Below, in pieces: positions 1 through 8,386 of a stretch of 64,000 nucleotides of DNA (positions within the stretch are counted from its first letter, which is position 1; each line of letters begins with the position of its first letter). The notes below the pieces were generated by a model. The model was not told the origin of the DNA. It was given only the letters and a program-made list of their open reading frames with translations, and searched no databases. This DNA comes from Dyadobacter soli. GTDB taxonomy: Bacteria > Bacteroidota > Bacteroidia > Cytophagales > Spirosomataceae. The position numbers were made by a program, and so were the translations under genes. The stretch is taken from the NCBI RefSeq assembly GCF_900101885.1, contig NZ_FNAN01000004.1, positions 186,001 to 250,000 of the forward strand, written 5' to 3'.

Positions 1-796
1 GCATTGCAGTGTATTTTTTGAGAATATTAGAAACCGGTTTCCGCATTGCCACATCAAACAAATAGGGCTGTTTGACGGATCTTTTTGTATTTAAATACAC
101 ATAATCCAAATGCCAGGTATCGTAAGGCCCCGAACTCCGGCCATAGGATCTGAAACGGAACTGGAAAGCATCGTGCAGGTAATTAGGGTCTTTAATGGAA
201 ATGAACTGCTGATGAAAAAGTGTGTCCACCTCGTAGCCCAGTTGTTTCCACACCGGCACCCATTCCTGTGTTTTACCGTAAAATTCCAGTTGCAAATAGT
301 CACTCGAATCGGGCAATTCGCCCAGGCCTTTCGCAGCCCAGTAAAAACTGAGGTAAATGGAGTCGGCTGCTACCCTGCCATTCAGATTGACAGGTTGGGA
401 AGTAAGCGTATCGGTGTAGCCTTGCGTCAACGGGTTCACCAGATTGTAGGGAACGCCATTGGCATTCAACCCATCGAATGTAGCCACATTAACCGATGGA
501 TGTGAGGTAACAAGCGTGTTATTAATGTAAACCCCACTTCCGGGAAGCCAGTATCTGGAGCTCGGAGAAAGGGTTTTGGTAGTAGAAAAATCATCAAAAA
601 AAGGCAGGTTCAACGAAGCCTGGGTGCGGAGGTGCTGCGAATCTGACTCATCAATTTCATCACTATACCGGGCCTGATCGATCGGTACAATGCGCAACTG
701 CGCACGCGCGACCTGGCTTTGCACCATGGCCAGCACACAAACCCAAATAAAAATCCTGTGTGTGAAGAATTTCTTACTGCTGCGGTTGATTTTCAT
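1..796 (-). CDS. Secreted protein, probable T9SS client (N-terminal part)
   Basis: About 265 codons are visible and the frame stays open to the window edge, so the C-terminus is missing. The start ATG lies inside the end of the PASTA gene (23-base overlap, different frame). The first 33 residues form a typical signal peptide: basic start, hydrophobic run IFIWVCVLAM, and a probable cut after VARAQ. The mature part has the motif LPFFDDFS, followed by a beta-rich, aromatic-rich stretch that resembles the jelly-roll-like N-termini of large Cytophagales surface proteins with a C-terminal type IX sorting domain. That domain would lie outside the window, so T9SS export is inference, helped by porQ at 47.0-48.1 kb. 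The overlap suggests co-transcription with the PASTA gene. No enzymatic function can be assigned. Confidence 0.7.
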   Translation of the reverse strand, partial: MKINRSSKKFFTHRIFIWVCVLAMVQSQVARAQLRIVPIDQARYSDEIDESDSQHLRTQASLNLPFFDDFSTTKTLSPSSRYWLPGSGVYINNTLVTSHPSVNVATFDGLNANGVPYNLVNPLTQGYTDTLTSQPVNLNGRVAADSIYLSFYWAAKGLGELPDSSDYLQLEFYGKTQEWVPVWKQLGYEVDTLFHQQFISIKDPNYLHDAFQFRFRSYGRSSGPYDTWHLDYVYLNTKRSVKQPYLFDVAMRKPVSNILKKYTAM

Positions 797-1568
797 TATC
801 CGTCGTTTCAGGCGCCTGCGGGGTTACCCACAAGTCGATTACGTCCCCTATTCTTACCTTGTTGCCCGCGTCGGGGTTTTGCCGCACGATCGAGCCCGGC
901 GCCTGACCTTCCTCGGCAGGCACTTCCATTACCTGGCCTACTTTCAGCCCTGCTCCCACAATCGCTATTTTCGCTTCATCCAGCGGCATTCCAATCGCCG
1001 ACGGCGCTTCAAACTGTGCCGTACCCAGCCCTTCCCCCAATTCCAGATCGATTTTCGTGCCCTTCGCGACCGGCTGACCCGGCAGGATTTCCTTACCATT
1101 ATACAATTGCCTCAAAACCGCATTCTGTGCCATATCCGGAACATAGGAGATGTTACCCTCTTCCAGGCCCACACTTTTCAGCAGCATTTGCGCGCTGCGA
1201 TGCGTCATATCCGTCAGTTTCGGCATTTTGATCAGCGGTGCGGTGCGGGAAACCACCGTTACGTAAATTTTACGGCCTTCCTTCACCTTTGAGCCGGGCA
1301 ATGGATATTGCGAAATGATGGTCAATGCGGGCACGTTGGTCACAAAAGTACAGTCGACCTCATAGCGCAAGTCGCGATCGCCGAGGAAGTCGTCGAGCTC
1401 CGCTACACTTTTCTTTTTCAGGTCGGGCACTGTAATGGCCTCGCCATGATTGGTTGTAAAAGGAAGGTAAACGAAAAAGAACCCCAGAAATAGGACCAAA
1501 AGCAGCGAGACAATGATTCCGATGTGTATGAAAAGATCAGTTCTGGACTGTGTACTTATTTTGGCCAT
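774..1568 (-). CDS. PASTA-domain membrane-anchored protein
   Basis: 264 residues. A short cytoplasmic N-terminus is followed by one membrane segment (about residues 12-36) and then three PASTA repeats (about 44-108, 112-179 and 184-251), each with the typical VP/MP-L start and a closing V-x-V strand. The tail is acidic and Gln-rich. PASTA domains bind peptidoglycan fragments or penicillin in Ser/Thr kinases and PBPs. Here no kinase or transpeptidase domain is attached, as is usual for the stand-alone Bacteroidota form, so the role is probably periplasmic cell-wall binding; the exact function is unknown. The start ATG is the only sensible one before the membrane segment. Its 3' end overlaps the start of the next gene, the secreted protein. 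Confidence 0.85.
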   Translation of the reverse strand: MAKISTQSRTDLFIHIGIIVSLLLVLFLGFFFVYLPFTTNHGEAITVPDLKKKSVAELDDFLGDRDLRYEVDCTFVTNVPALTIISQYPLPGSKVKEGRKIYVTVVSRTAPLIKMPKLTDMTHRSAQMLLKSVGLEEGNISYVPDMAQNAVLRQLYNGKEILPGQPVAKGTKIDLELGEGLGTAQFEAPSAIGMPLDEAKIAIVGAGLKVGQVMEVPAEEGQAPGSIVRQNPDAGNKVRIGDVIDLWVTPQAPETTDNENQPQQ

Positions 1569-1638
1569 GAATGTATTTGATGCGCTTTGGGATTATAAAC
1601 GGGTAAAAATAAACGTAATATTCCAAGATGCCAATATG

Positions 1639-2232
1639 CTAAACCGCATACGAACCGAGAATTCTCTTGATGTATTTACCCAGAATATCAAATTCCAGGT
1701 TAACAGTATCCCCGGCCTTTAACGAATGGAAATTGGTAAAGTTATAGGTGTAAGGGATAATAGCGACCCGAAATGAGTTTTCACCCGAATTGAACACCGT
1801 GAGACTCACACCATTAATGCAAATAGAACCTTTTTCCACAGTAATATTGCCCTTCGAAGCATCATATTCAAAATCGAACAGCCAGCTTCCGTCGCGCTCC
1901 TGCACCTGTGTGCACGTGGCGGTTTGGTCTACATGACCTTGTACGATATGCCCGTCGAAACGGCCGTTTGCGGGCATACAGCGTTCAAGATTTACTTTAC
2001 TGCCTGCCGTAAGGTCGCCCAGGTTGGTCTTCAAGAGTGTTTCCTCGATGGCCGTTACCTTATATTGGTCGCCGTCCACAGCCACTACCGTAAGGCAAAC
2101 GCCGTTGTGGCTCACGCTCTGATCTATTTTGAACTCGTTGGCGATGCCCGATTCGAAAGTAAAGGTCTTGTTGGTCCCTTCCGTCACTACATTCACCACC
2201 TCCGCGGTTGATTCTACGATTCCTGTAAACAT
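1639..2232 (-). CDS. ribE: Riboflavin synthase, alpha chain
   Basis: 197 residues, the normal length. It dismutates two 6,7-dimethyl-8-ribityllumazine molecules into riboflavin and a pyrimidinedione, the last step of riboflavin synthesis in the cytoplasm. The N-terminus MFTGIVE is the family signature. Two lumazine-binding barrels are visible, residues about 1-95 (with NGVCLTV) and 96-190 (with INGVSLTV), followed by the short trimerisation helix. It stands alone; no other rib genes are in the window, and I see no FMN-riboswitch-like structure upstream. A TAACTTTG box (minus strand, 2253-2260) about 20 bases before the start resembles a -7 element, but no -33 partner lies at the usual distance. 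Divergent from hisB. Confidence 0.96.
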   Translation of the reverse strand: MFTGIVESTAEVVNVVTEGTNKTFTFESGIANEFKIDQSVSHNGVCLTVVAVDGDQYKVTAIEETLLKTNLGDLTAGSKVNLERCMPANGRFDGHIVQGHVDQTATCTQVQERDGSWLFDFEYDASKGNITVEKGSICINGVSLTVFNSGENSFRVAIIPYTYNFTNFHSLKAGDTVNLEFDILGKYIKRILGSYAV

Positions 2233-2378
2233 TTTAATATCGGATTATAATGCAAAGTTACAATTTCCTAACCGCTCTCCTACCGTACAAAATTCCCGCA
2301 TCCGGCATTATTCATGCGCAACTGCTTTTCAATTAGGCATTCTTTGCGAACTTTGCGAAAAAAATAAGCGCTGCTTTA

Positions 2379-3503
2379 ATGAAAAAAGTCCTATTTATCG
2401 ATCGCGACGGTACGATCATCGTTGAGCCACCCACCGATTTCCAGGTTGATTCCCTCGAAAAGCTAGAATTCCTGCCCAAAGCCATTTCTGCACTACGTAA
2501 AATCGCGGAGGAGACAGATTATGAACTGGTTATGGTGACTAATCAGGACGGCCTGGGTACCGACTCTTTCCCGGAAGATACGTTCTGGCCCGCTCAAAAC
2601 AAGATGGTGAAAACGCTCGAAGGTGAGGACATTCGTTTCGCCGACGTGCATATCGACCGCAGCTTTCCGGAAGATAACCTGCCTACCCGCAAACCGGGCA
2701 TCGGAATGCTTACCACTTATTTTTCGAATGAATATGATCTAGCCAACAGCTACGTGATCGGCGACCGCCTGACCGACGTGCAACTGGCTGTAAACCTCGG
2801 CGCAAAAGCCATCCTTTTCCGTTCCGAACTGCCGCAAGAAGGCGTCAGCGAACCGATGAATGAAGCCACCGCATTGGTTACCAGCGACTGGGACGCGATA
2901 TACGAGCATTTAAAACTGCCTTCCCGCAAAGCTTTTGTGGAAAGAAATACCAAGGAAACGCAGATTAAAGTGGAGCTGAACCTCGACGGCAGCGGCCGCT
3001 CGAATATCCATACCGGCCTCGGCTTTTTCGACCATATGCTCGACCAGCTCGCCCGCCATTCCGGTGCTGACCTGACGATCCGCGTCGAAGGCGATTTGCA
3101 TATCGACGAGCACCATACCATTGAGGATACCGCCCTTGCATTGGGCGAAGCTTACCGCCAGGCGATCGGCGACAAACGCGGAATCAGTCGCTATGGCTTC
3201 CTATTGCCAATGGACGAAGCATTGGCGCAAGTTGCGATCGACTTTTCGGGCCGCCCGTGGATTGTGTGGGATGCCGAGTTTAAAAGAGAGAAAATCGGGG
3301 AAATGCCTACTGAGATGTTTTTCCACTTTTTCAAGTCATTCTCAGACACTTCGCTTTCAAATCTGAATATTAAGGTGGAGGGAGACAACGAGCACCATAA
3401 GATCGAATCGATTTTCAAAGCATTTGCCAAGGCGATTAAAATGGCCGTCAAACGCGACCTTAAAGCGCTGGATTTCATGCCATCGACAAAAGGAGTACTT
3501 TAA
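2379..3503 (+). CDS. hisB: Bifunctional histidinol-phosphatase / imidazoleglycerol-phosphate dehydratase
   Basis: 374 residues, the full length of the fused enzyme. The N-terminal HAD phosphatase (about 1-170) starts with FIDRDGTII, which holds the nucleophile Asp and the acid/base Asp, and makes histidinol from histidinol phosphate. The C-terminal dehydratase (about 183-374) has the metal-binding signatures [23 protein letters not shown] and NEHHKIES, and converts imidazole-glycerol phosphate to imidazole-acetol phosphate. It is separate from the rest of the his pathway, none of which is in the window. No His-rich leader peptide or attenuator is visible in the 145 bases upstream. A 36-codon ORF and a terminator follow. 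Confidence 0.97.
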   Translation: MKKVLFIDRDGTIIVEPPTDFQVDSLEKLEFLPKAISALRKIAEETDYELVMVTNQDGLGTDSFPEDTFWPAQNKMVKTLEGEDIRFADVHIDRSFPEDNLPTRKPGIGMLTTYFSNEYDLANSYVIGDRLTDVQLAVNLGAKAILFRSELPQEGVSEPMNEATALVTSDWDAIYEHLKLPSRKAFVERNTKETQIKVELNLDGSGRSNIHTGLGFFDHMLDQLARHSGADLTIRVEGDLHIDEHHTIEDTALALGEAYRQAIGDKRGISRYGFLLPMDEALAQVAIDFSGRPWIVWDAEFKREKIGEMPTEMFFHFFKSFSDTSLSNLNIKVEGDNEHHKIESIFKAFAKAIKMAVKRDLKALDFMPSTKGVL

Positions 3504-3583
3504 TTTTTTGTGAACAACGAGCCGATATGGCATTTTTTAGCTATTTTTGCTCATCTTACGTTGCATTATAATCGAGTACAACT

Positions 3584-3694
3584 ATGACAATGACTATTAT
3601 TATGATTGCCTTTTATGTAGTTCTGTTGAGCAGCGCGTTCCTCGTGGGGCGTTGGTTGGAGAACAACGAAAAGCAATGGAAAGTAAATAAGTAA
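3584..3694 (+). CDS. Small single-pass membrane peptide, 36 residues
   Basis: A complete 36-codon ORF with an ATG start, one hydrophobic helix (about residues 4-22, IIMIAFYVVLLSSAFLVG) and a short charged tail (RWLENNEKQWKVNK). It lies 80 bases after hisB and ends directly before a hairpin with a T-run, as a real last gene would. Small proteins of this shape (one helix, basic or charged C-terminus) often assist larger membrane complexes, but I do not recognise the family. Alternative starts are Met3 and Met7. It could also be chance coding within the hisB 3' region. The terminator position and the amphipathic tail are the only support. Confidence 0.4.
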   Translation: MTMTIIMIAFYVVLLSSAFLVGRWLENNEKQWKVNK

Positions 3695-3719
3695 GGGTTG
3701 TTGATACGACCCTTTTTTT
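3695..3719 (+). terminator. Rho-independent terminator
   Basis: The stem GGGTTG / CGACCC (one G-T pair) has a 6-base loop and is followed by seven T. It starts on the base after the stop codon of the 36-residue ORF and closes the hisB transcript. Confidence 0.75.
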
Positions 3720-3798
3720 ATTTGTTTTGTCAAATTCTTATCAGATTTTAATCAGGTTACACTAAAATGTGCCTTATCGAACGTTTTAGACGCGTTAG

Positions 3799-4131
3799 GT
3801 GTTAACTTGGTTCTTAAAAAACTGTTTTTCCGTGTTCAGAACACTTTGTCTCATACTACTTACGGCCTTCCTCATCTGTAAAGCCACAGATGTTGCCAGC
3901 TTGTTGCTGGCCAAGGAAAAGGCATCTGTGGTTTGTGATACCGGTTCCTGTGACAATGAGGAAAAAACAGAGGTTGAAAAACTGAACGACGACCAGCTAC
4001 TCATTTCACATAGCGTACATTTTGACCGCTCGGTAACGCTAATCCCGGTCAAAAGCTCATTCTTCTACACTTCGAATTTCGATAACGAAATCTACCGCAA
4101 CCTGCTATCTCCGCCCCCGGAGCTAATCTGA
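3799..4131 (+). CDS. Small exported Cys-containing protein, unknown
   Basis: 110 residues if the GTG at 3799 is used; no in-frame ATG is nearby, so the start is uncertain. A hydrophobic segment (about 9-28, with LCLILLTAFLIC) should act as a signal peptide or anchor. It is followed by VVCDTGSCDNEEKTE, a pair of cysteines next to an acidic stretch, and a C-terminal part with little predicted structure that ends in PPPELI. I do not recognise the family. It precedes the carbonic anhydrase and SulP genes in the same orientation, with a gap of 113 bases that holds several small hairpins. A link to bicarbonate handling is only positional. Confidence 0.55.
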   Translation: MLTWFLKNCFSVFRTLCLILLTAFLICKATDVASLLLAKEKASVVCDTGSCDNEEKTEVEKLNDDQLLISHSVHFDRSVTLIPVKSSFFYTSNFDNEIYRNLLSPPPELI

Positions 4132-4144
4132 TTTCTTTGATCCA

Positions 4145-4193
4145 GACCCGTTCGGGTCAGTTACCGTCGTAACGCGATGCGGTATTTCCGCGT
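4145..4193. other. Cluster of three short hairpins before the carbonic anhydrase gene
   Basis: Three adjacent inverted repeats: GACCCG-TT-CGGGTC (4145-4158), GTTAC-CGTC-GTAAC (4160-4173), and ACGCG...CGCGT (4172-4193), which encloses GCGG-TATTT-CCGC. None is followed by a T-run, so they do not look like ordinary terminators. They could be operators or leader RNA structure of the can-sulP unit. Function not known. Confidence 0.4.
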
Positions 4194-4244
4194 CCCTGCG
4201 CACGTGTTGCTCTATTTTTTACTCCAAATTCTAATCAAGAAATC

Positions 4245-4892
4245 ATGATAAGGGCTTATAACCAGTTATTTGAAAACAATAAGAAGTGGGCGGAAGAAAC
4301 AACCAAGGAAAATCCTGAATTTTTCTCAAACCTGGCAAAAGGACAGTCTCCGAAGTTCCTCTGGATCGGCTGCTCGGATAGCCGCGTGCCTGCCAACCAG
4401 CTTACCGGCACCCAGCCTGGCGATATTTTTGTACACCGTAACATTGCTAACATGGTGATCCACACGGACATCAGCATGCTAAGCGTACTCGACTATTCCG
4501 TAAACGTATTGGGCGTGGAGCACATTCTCGTGTGCGGACATTACGGCTGCGGCGGGGTAATCACGGCCATGGGCAACAAGCAGGTAGGACTGATCGATAA
4601 CTGGTTACGTCATATCAAGGACGTTTACCGCCTGCACGCACAGGAGCTCAATGCGATCGAAGACGTCAAAGCAAGAGCCGACCGCTTCGTGGAGATCAAC
4701 GTTCAGGAGCAGGTGCGCGACCTCGCCAAAACGACCATCGTACAAACCGCATGGGCAAATGGAAAGCCTTTGCAGGTACACGGTGTCGTTTACGATATTG
4801 GCAACGGTATCCTGAAAGACATGGGCGTAACGATCGACGCGACCAACTTCGCCGACGACGTATACCGTCTCGAAATACCGCATTTAGTCTAG
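4245..4892 (+). CDS. can: Beta-class carbonic anhydrase
   Basis: 215 residues. It interconverts CO2 and bicarbonate in the cytoplasm. The zinc ligands are clear: Cys43 and the Asp45-Arg47 dyad in GCSDSRVPA, and His99 and Cys102 in HYGCGG. Length and motif spacing match the Can/CynT type. The next gene in the same direction (gap 56 bases) is a SulP anion transporter, a common pairing in bacteria that suggests bicarbonate uptake or export coupled to hydration. The ATG start is well supported by the conserved N-terminal helix. Confidence 0.96.
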   Translation: MIRAYNQLFENNKKWAEETTKENPEFFSNLAKGQSPKFLWIGCSDSRVPANQLTGTQPGDIFVHRNIANMVIHTDISMLSVLDYSVNVLGVEHILVCGHYGCGGVITAMGNKQVGLIDNWLRHIKDVYRLHAQELNAIEDVKARADRFVEINVQEQVRDLAKTTIVQTAWANGKPLQVHGVVYDIGNGILKDMGVTIDATNFADDVYRLEIPHLV

Positions 4893-4948
4893 AAAAGCGG
4901 TTCTGCATTCCGAGTAGTCCAATTAATGATCCTTACTGACTCAATCGT

Positions 4949-6526
4949 ATGTCATTGAATAATAAAAGTTTGTTCGCCAATATCAAATACGATTTACCTT
5001 CCGGGCTTGTCGTATCCCTGGTAGCGCTGCCGTTATGCCTCGGTATCGCGCTAGCCTCGACCGGGCGCTCCGATCTTCTTTTTTCGGGTGTTATTGCCGG
5101 TATCATAGGCGGAATCGTAGTAGGCTCGTTGAGCGGCTCCTCCCTGGGTGTGGCAGGTCCGGCAGCGGGTCTGGTTGTGATTGTACTCAATGCGCTCGAT
5201 ACCCTGGGCAGTTTCGAGGCATTTCTGCTTGCCGTGGTGCTTGCAGGTGCTTTGCAGATTCTCGCGGGCTTGCTTAAAGCAGGTATAATCGGTTACTATT
5301 TCCCTTCATCGGTGATCAAGGGAATGCTGGCAGCCATTGGTATTACCCTTATTTTAAAGGAGATACCGCATGCATTCGGCTACGATGCCGACTTCATGGG
5401 CGACGAGGCATTTGCGCAGAAGGATGGCCGTAACACCTTCTCGGAGGTTTACTACTCGCTGCGATACAACAGCACTGGGGCAATCATCATTTCGGTGATC
5501 TCCATCGCGATGCTGATCCTGTTCGACAAGCCGTTTATGAAGCGCATTCAGCTGTTCCGGTACATTCCGGGCGCTTTGTTTGTCGTAATTACCGGTGTAG
5601 TCCTCAATCTTGTATTCGGTGCCGCGGCGCCTCAATGGGCATTGACCGGCGAGCACATGGTGCAGCTTCCGGTAGCATCCAGTGCAGCGGAGTTTTTCAG
5701 TTTCTTCAAAACACCTGATTTCTCCGCATTCAGCAAACCCGAGGTTTACACCGTGGCATTAACATTGGCCATCGTGGCCAGCCTCGAAACGCTGCTATCC
5801 GTGGAAGCTACCGACCGCCTCGACCCGTTCAAACGTACCACGCCTACCAACCGCGAATTGATAGCCCAGGGCACGGGTAACATGATTTCCGGGCTGATCG
5901 GCGGGTTGCCCGTAACACAGGTAATCGTTCGCAGCTCTGCTAACATCGATTCAGGTGGTAGAACCAGGCTGAGTACGATGATTCACGGTACCATTCTGCT
6001 TATTTCTGCGGTGTTTATTGCCAAATACCTCAACTATATCCCGCTCGCATCGCTGGCGGCTATATTGCTCATGGTAGGTTATAAGCTGGCGAAATTCGAG
6101 CTGTTCAAAGGAATGTACAAGCTGGGACTCGAACAGTTCATACCGTTTGTAGTGACCATTATCGCGATCCTAAGTACCGATTTGCTGAAAGGTATCGGCA
6201 TTGGAATGGTAGTGGCCATTTATTTCATCCTGAAAAAGAACCACAAGCATTCTTACCATTATATCAAAGAAGAGCACCGCGACGGCGAGGTGATCACGCT
6301 TTTACTTTCAGAGGAAGTCACATTCCTGAACAAGGGAAGCATCAGCGCAACGCTGGATAACCTGCCCGACGGCGCTACTGTGGTGATCGACGGCTCCAAA
6401 TCGATGAACATCGATTACGACGTGCTCGAAATCATCCAGGATTTCAAAAAACACCAGGCGCCGCTGCGCAATATCACCGTGGAAACGCGGGGAGTAGGCG
6501 AAGTGGAGGCTGTGGGAGCTCATTAG
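4949..6526 (+). CDS. SulP family inorganic anion transporter
   Basis: 525 residues. About ten to twelve membrane segments span residues 15-425, with the SulP signature regions SLVALPLCLGIALAS near the start and GNMISGLIGGLPVTQVIVRS in the middle. They are followed by a short STAS-like cytoplasmic domain (about 440-520, with VVIDGSKSMNIDYDVLEII). SulP proteins carry sulfate, bicarbonate or C4-dicarboxylates in exchange with, or together with, H+ or Na+. The preceding carbonic anhydrase makes bicarbonate the likeliest substrate, which is inference. A strong hairpin terminator follows. The gene is convergent with the Spy-like gene. Confidence 0.93.
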   Translation: MSLNNKSLFANIKYDLPSGLVVSLVALPLCLGIALASTGRSDLLFSGVIAGIIGGIVVGSLSGSSLGVAGPAAGLVVIVLNALDTLGSFEAFLLAVVLAGALQILAGLLKAGIIGYYFPSSVIKGMLAAIGITLILKEIPHAFGYDADFMGDEAFAQKDGRNTFSEVYYSLRYNSTGAIIISVISIAMLILFDKPFMKRIQLFRYIPGALFVVITGVVLNLVFGAAAPQWALTGEHMVQLPVASSAAEFFSFFKTPDFSAFSKPEVYTVALTLAIVASLETLLSVEATDRLDPFKRTTPTNRELIAQGTGNMISGLIGGLPVTQVIVRSSANIDSGGRTRLSTMIHGTILLISAVFIAKYLNYIPLASLAAILLMVGYKLAKFELFKGMYKLGLEQFIPFVVTIIAILSTDLLKGIGIGMVVAIYFILKKNHKHSYHYIKEEHRDGEVITLLLSEEVTFLNKGSISATLDNLPDGATVVIDGSKSMNIDYDVLEIIQDFKKHQAPLRNITVETRGVGEVEAVGAH

Positions 6527-6545
6527 CATTAACCTTCTATAAAGC

Positions 6546-6577
6546 AAAGGCCCGCTTCCGAAATGGAGCGGGCCTTT
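6546..6577. terminator. Bidirectional terminator after the SulP gene
   Basis: The 11-base arms AAAGGCCCGCT / AGCGGGCCTTT have a 10-base loop, with T on the right and A on the left, so the hairpin can stop transcription from both convergent sides (the SulP gene and the Spy-like gene). Confidence 0.85.
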
Positions 6578-6609
6578 TGCATTTGTAATAAGTCGACAAG
6601 CAGGTTAAC

Positions 6610-7074
6610 TTAATTCTTTTGTTTTAACCGCTGGATCAGCATGTCGTTAAACGTACGCTCGGCCTTGTATAATTCGATCACCTGGCTAGCGGTAATGACC
6701 TTTAAAAACTTGTTTTGGTATTCCTTTTCCAGATCGAGTTCCTTTTGGCGAAGTTCCTGCACCTCTTTCAGGTTGCTCAGCACCGCCTCGTCGTTCTGGC
6801 CTTCTGCCTTCTTGTCGTTGATGATCTTACGCTGCGCCCGGTGAATTTCGCGCCTTTTCTGCGCATACTCATTATACATGGGCCAGAAGCCGGTGGACTG
6901 CTCGGGCGTAAGGTTCAGGCGGTTGGTAATGATCGCTACCTTCGCGTCCTGGATCTTCTTTATTTCTTCTTCGGAACGACGTTGAGCGTGAGCCGTTGTG
7001 GACACGGCACCAATGAATAAAAGCAAAAGAGCAAAAGTGTTCCGATACCGTTTGAATTCAATTTGTAAGTTCAT
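6610..7074 (-). CDS. Spy/CpxP-like periplasmic protein
   Basis: 154 residues. A signal peptide (about 1-31, ending TTAHAQ) is followed by a highly charged, fully helical protein with an NRLNLTPEQSTGFWP segment (about 50-64). That segment resembles the LTxxQ motif of Spy, CpxP and related periplasmic sensors or chaperones. It is the third gene of an operon with an ECF sigma and an anti-sigma (gap 18 bases), a frequent Bacteroidota arrangement, so it probably buffers or senses envelope stress for that pair. Direct function is not proven. Confidence 0.75.
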   Translation of the reverse strand: MNLQIEFKRYRNTFALLLLFIGAVSTTAHAQRRSEEEIKKIQDAKVAIITNRLNLTPEQSTGFWPMYNEYAQKRREIHRAQRKIINDKKAEGQNDEAVLSNLKEVQELRQKELDLEKEYQNKFLKVITASQVIELYKAERTFNDMLIQRLKQKN

Positions 7075-7092
7075 TTCGATTGTTCGTTAGGG

Positions 7093-7533
7093 TCAAATCT
7101 TGTCCGGGGCAAGCATAACCTCCTCCAATTGCTGGCGAAGAATATCGTCTTCCAAACCATCCAGATAATTCAGCACCGTCGAATCGGATTCGAATGCTTT
7201 CTGAACCACCTTGTGTTCGCTTAGATCATAATAACTGAGGTCCTGGTCTTCCAGGTAACTGACGATAGAGGCATTACTGATGCCGCTCAAAGGCTCCTGC
7301 CCCAGCGATCCCTGGCGCTCCGGCACCGTTACCCACACCAGCACGAGAATGAGCGCGGAAGCAGCCGCGAGGCCGACAGACCGTTGCCACGACCAGCTTA
7401 CGAGGGGTTTACGGACGGGCTCCGCGGGAATCCGGGACTGGATCATTTGCGGCAGCTTGTCAAAATAACCTTCCGGCACGGAAAAGGGCGTCTCCCTTTT
7501 CAGATCATCCAGCCGTATACGTTTTTTGTCCAT
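7093..7533 (-). CDS. Anti-sigma factor, membrane-bound
   Basis: 146 residues. The cytoplasmic N-terminus carries FSVPEGYFDKLPQMIQSRI, a pattern common in Bacteroidota anti-sigma proteins. One membrane helix (about 50-69, VGLAAASALILVLVWVTV) is followed by an acidic periplasmic domain rich in YYDLSEH/YLDGLED-like segments. It lies 54 bases after the ECF sigma gene and 18 before the Spy-like gene. It should hold the sigma factor at the membrane until an envelope signal arrives. I see no zinc-binding HxxxCxxC motif, so this is not a ZAS-type anti-sigma. Confidence 0.8.
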   Translation of the reverse strand: MDKKRIRLDDLKRETPFSVPEGYFDKLPQMIQSRIPAEPVRKPLVSWSWQRSVGLAAASALILVLVWVTVPERQGSLGQEPLSGISNASIVSYLEDQDLSYYDLSEHKVVQKAFESDSTVLNYLDGLEDDILRQQLEEVMLAPDKI

Positions 7534-7587
7534 GATTATTTATATTTCCTATCTTGTGAAGGTTTGACCAATGTGAATGCAAATAGT

Positions 7588-8130
7588 TTAATCCGTATCG
7601 TTCAAAAAATCCTCAATTTTTTTCGAAGCCCAATGATATGAGGCTTTTAGCGCTCCTACCGACGTTCCGGTGATTTCCGAAATCTCTTCATAGGGTAAAT
7701 CTTCAAAATATTTCAAGTTAAATACCAAACGCTGCTTTTCCGGTAATTTTAATATTGCCTTCTGTAATTTCAGCTGAATGGCGTCGCCGCTTACGTCGGG
7801 GTCGGCTTCCAGTTTTTCGCTCAGCTCATTCTCCACATCGTAAATGGGAATGAAATATTTCCGGCGCTTTTTATTGAGAAAATTAATGGCTTCGTTGCTC
7901 GCAATGCGGTAGAGCCAGGTGTACAGCTTGGCATCGCCGCGGAAATTTTCCAGCGCTGTCCATGCCTTGATAAATACATCCTGGGTAATGTCATTGGCAT
8001 CATCATGATCGACCACCATCTTCCTTACCAGCCAATATACTTTTTGCTGGTACTTCCGCACCAGCTGATTGAAAGCGTTCCTCCGCGTTTCGGGATTTGC
8101 AAAAAGGGATAATAATTCTTCGTCGGACAT
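7588..8130 (-). CDS. ECF RNA polymerase sigma factor
   Basis: 180 residues, the normal ECF length. Region 2 (about 15-85) includes DANDITQDVFIKAW and LYTWLYRIASNEAINFL. Region 4 (about 125-175) includes LPEKQRLVFNLKYFEDLPYEEISEI and the recognition helix around GTSVGALKASYHWASKKI. It is the first gene of a sigma/anti-sigma/Spy-like operon and probably drives its own promoter in the intergenic region upstream. Confidence 0.95.
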   Translation of the reverse strand: MSDEELLSLFANPETRRNAFNQLVRKYQQKVYWLVRKMVVDHDDANDITQDVFIKAWTALENFRGDAKLYTWLYRIASNEAINFLNKKRRKYFIPIYDVENELSEKLEADPDVSGDAIQLKLQKAILKLPEKQRLVFNLKYFEDLPYEEISEITGTSVGALKASYHWASKKIEDFLNDTD

Positions 8131-8386
8131 TTAATCAGTATTAACCTGATCGTTTTTTACAGGGAAATCCGCGTGACCAATAATTGTACCGGAGCCCGAA
8201 GTCAACGCCGATCAATAATAGTTTATTTTTTTGTGGAGGACAAATAAAAAGAGCTCTGAGATAGCAAAAATGGCATTTTGCATTCCCAGAGCTCCTGATT
8301 CCGAACTATGATCAAATCTGATTAGTATTCTGATTGGATCAATATCTAATCATTTGATCAATAATAATCTAATCTCTAATCAATTC
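8131..8386. other. Intergenic region between ECF sigma start and the repeat block
   Basis: No ORF is credible here. The stretch next to 8131 must hold the sigma operon promoter, but I cannot place it with confidence. A large hairpin lies at 8246-8294. From 8296 to 8386 the sequence is AT-rich, with several scattered copies of CTAATC and TGATCA-like words and no clear gene. Confidence 0.5.
8246..8294 (-). terminator. Probable minus-strand terminator downstream of the transketolase genes
   Basis: The outer stem is GAGCTCTG / CAGAGCTC (8251-8258 with 8287-8294). An inner stem, GCAAAA / TTTTGC, sits inside the loop. On the minus strand the stem is followed by TTTTT. It lies about 320 bases after the transketolase stop codon, beyond the repeat block, so that block would be transcribed as a 3' untranslated region. 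Confidence 0.6.

Noticed and set aside
110..1292. Long plus-strand reading frames opposite the secreted-protein and PASTA genes
   Set aside because: They have no recognisable family and lie antisense to genes with clear domains and signal peptides; composition alone explains them.
2233..2378. FMN riboswitch or histidine attenuator between ribE and hisB
   Set aside because: No conserved FMN-element segments and no His-rich leader peptide with competing hairpins are visible.
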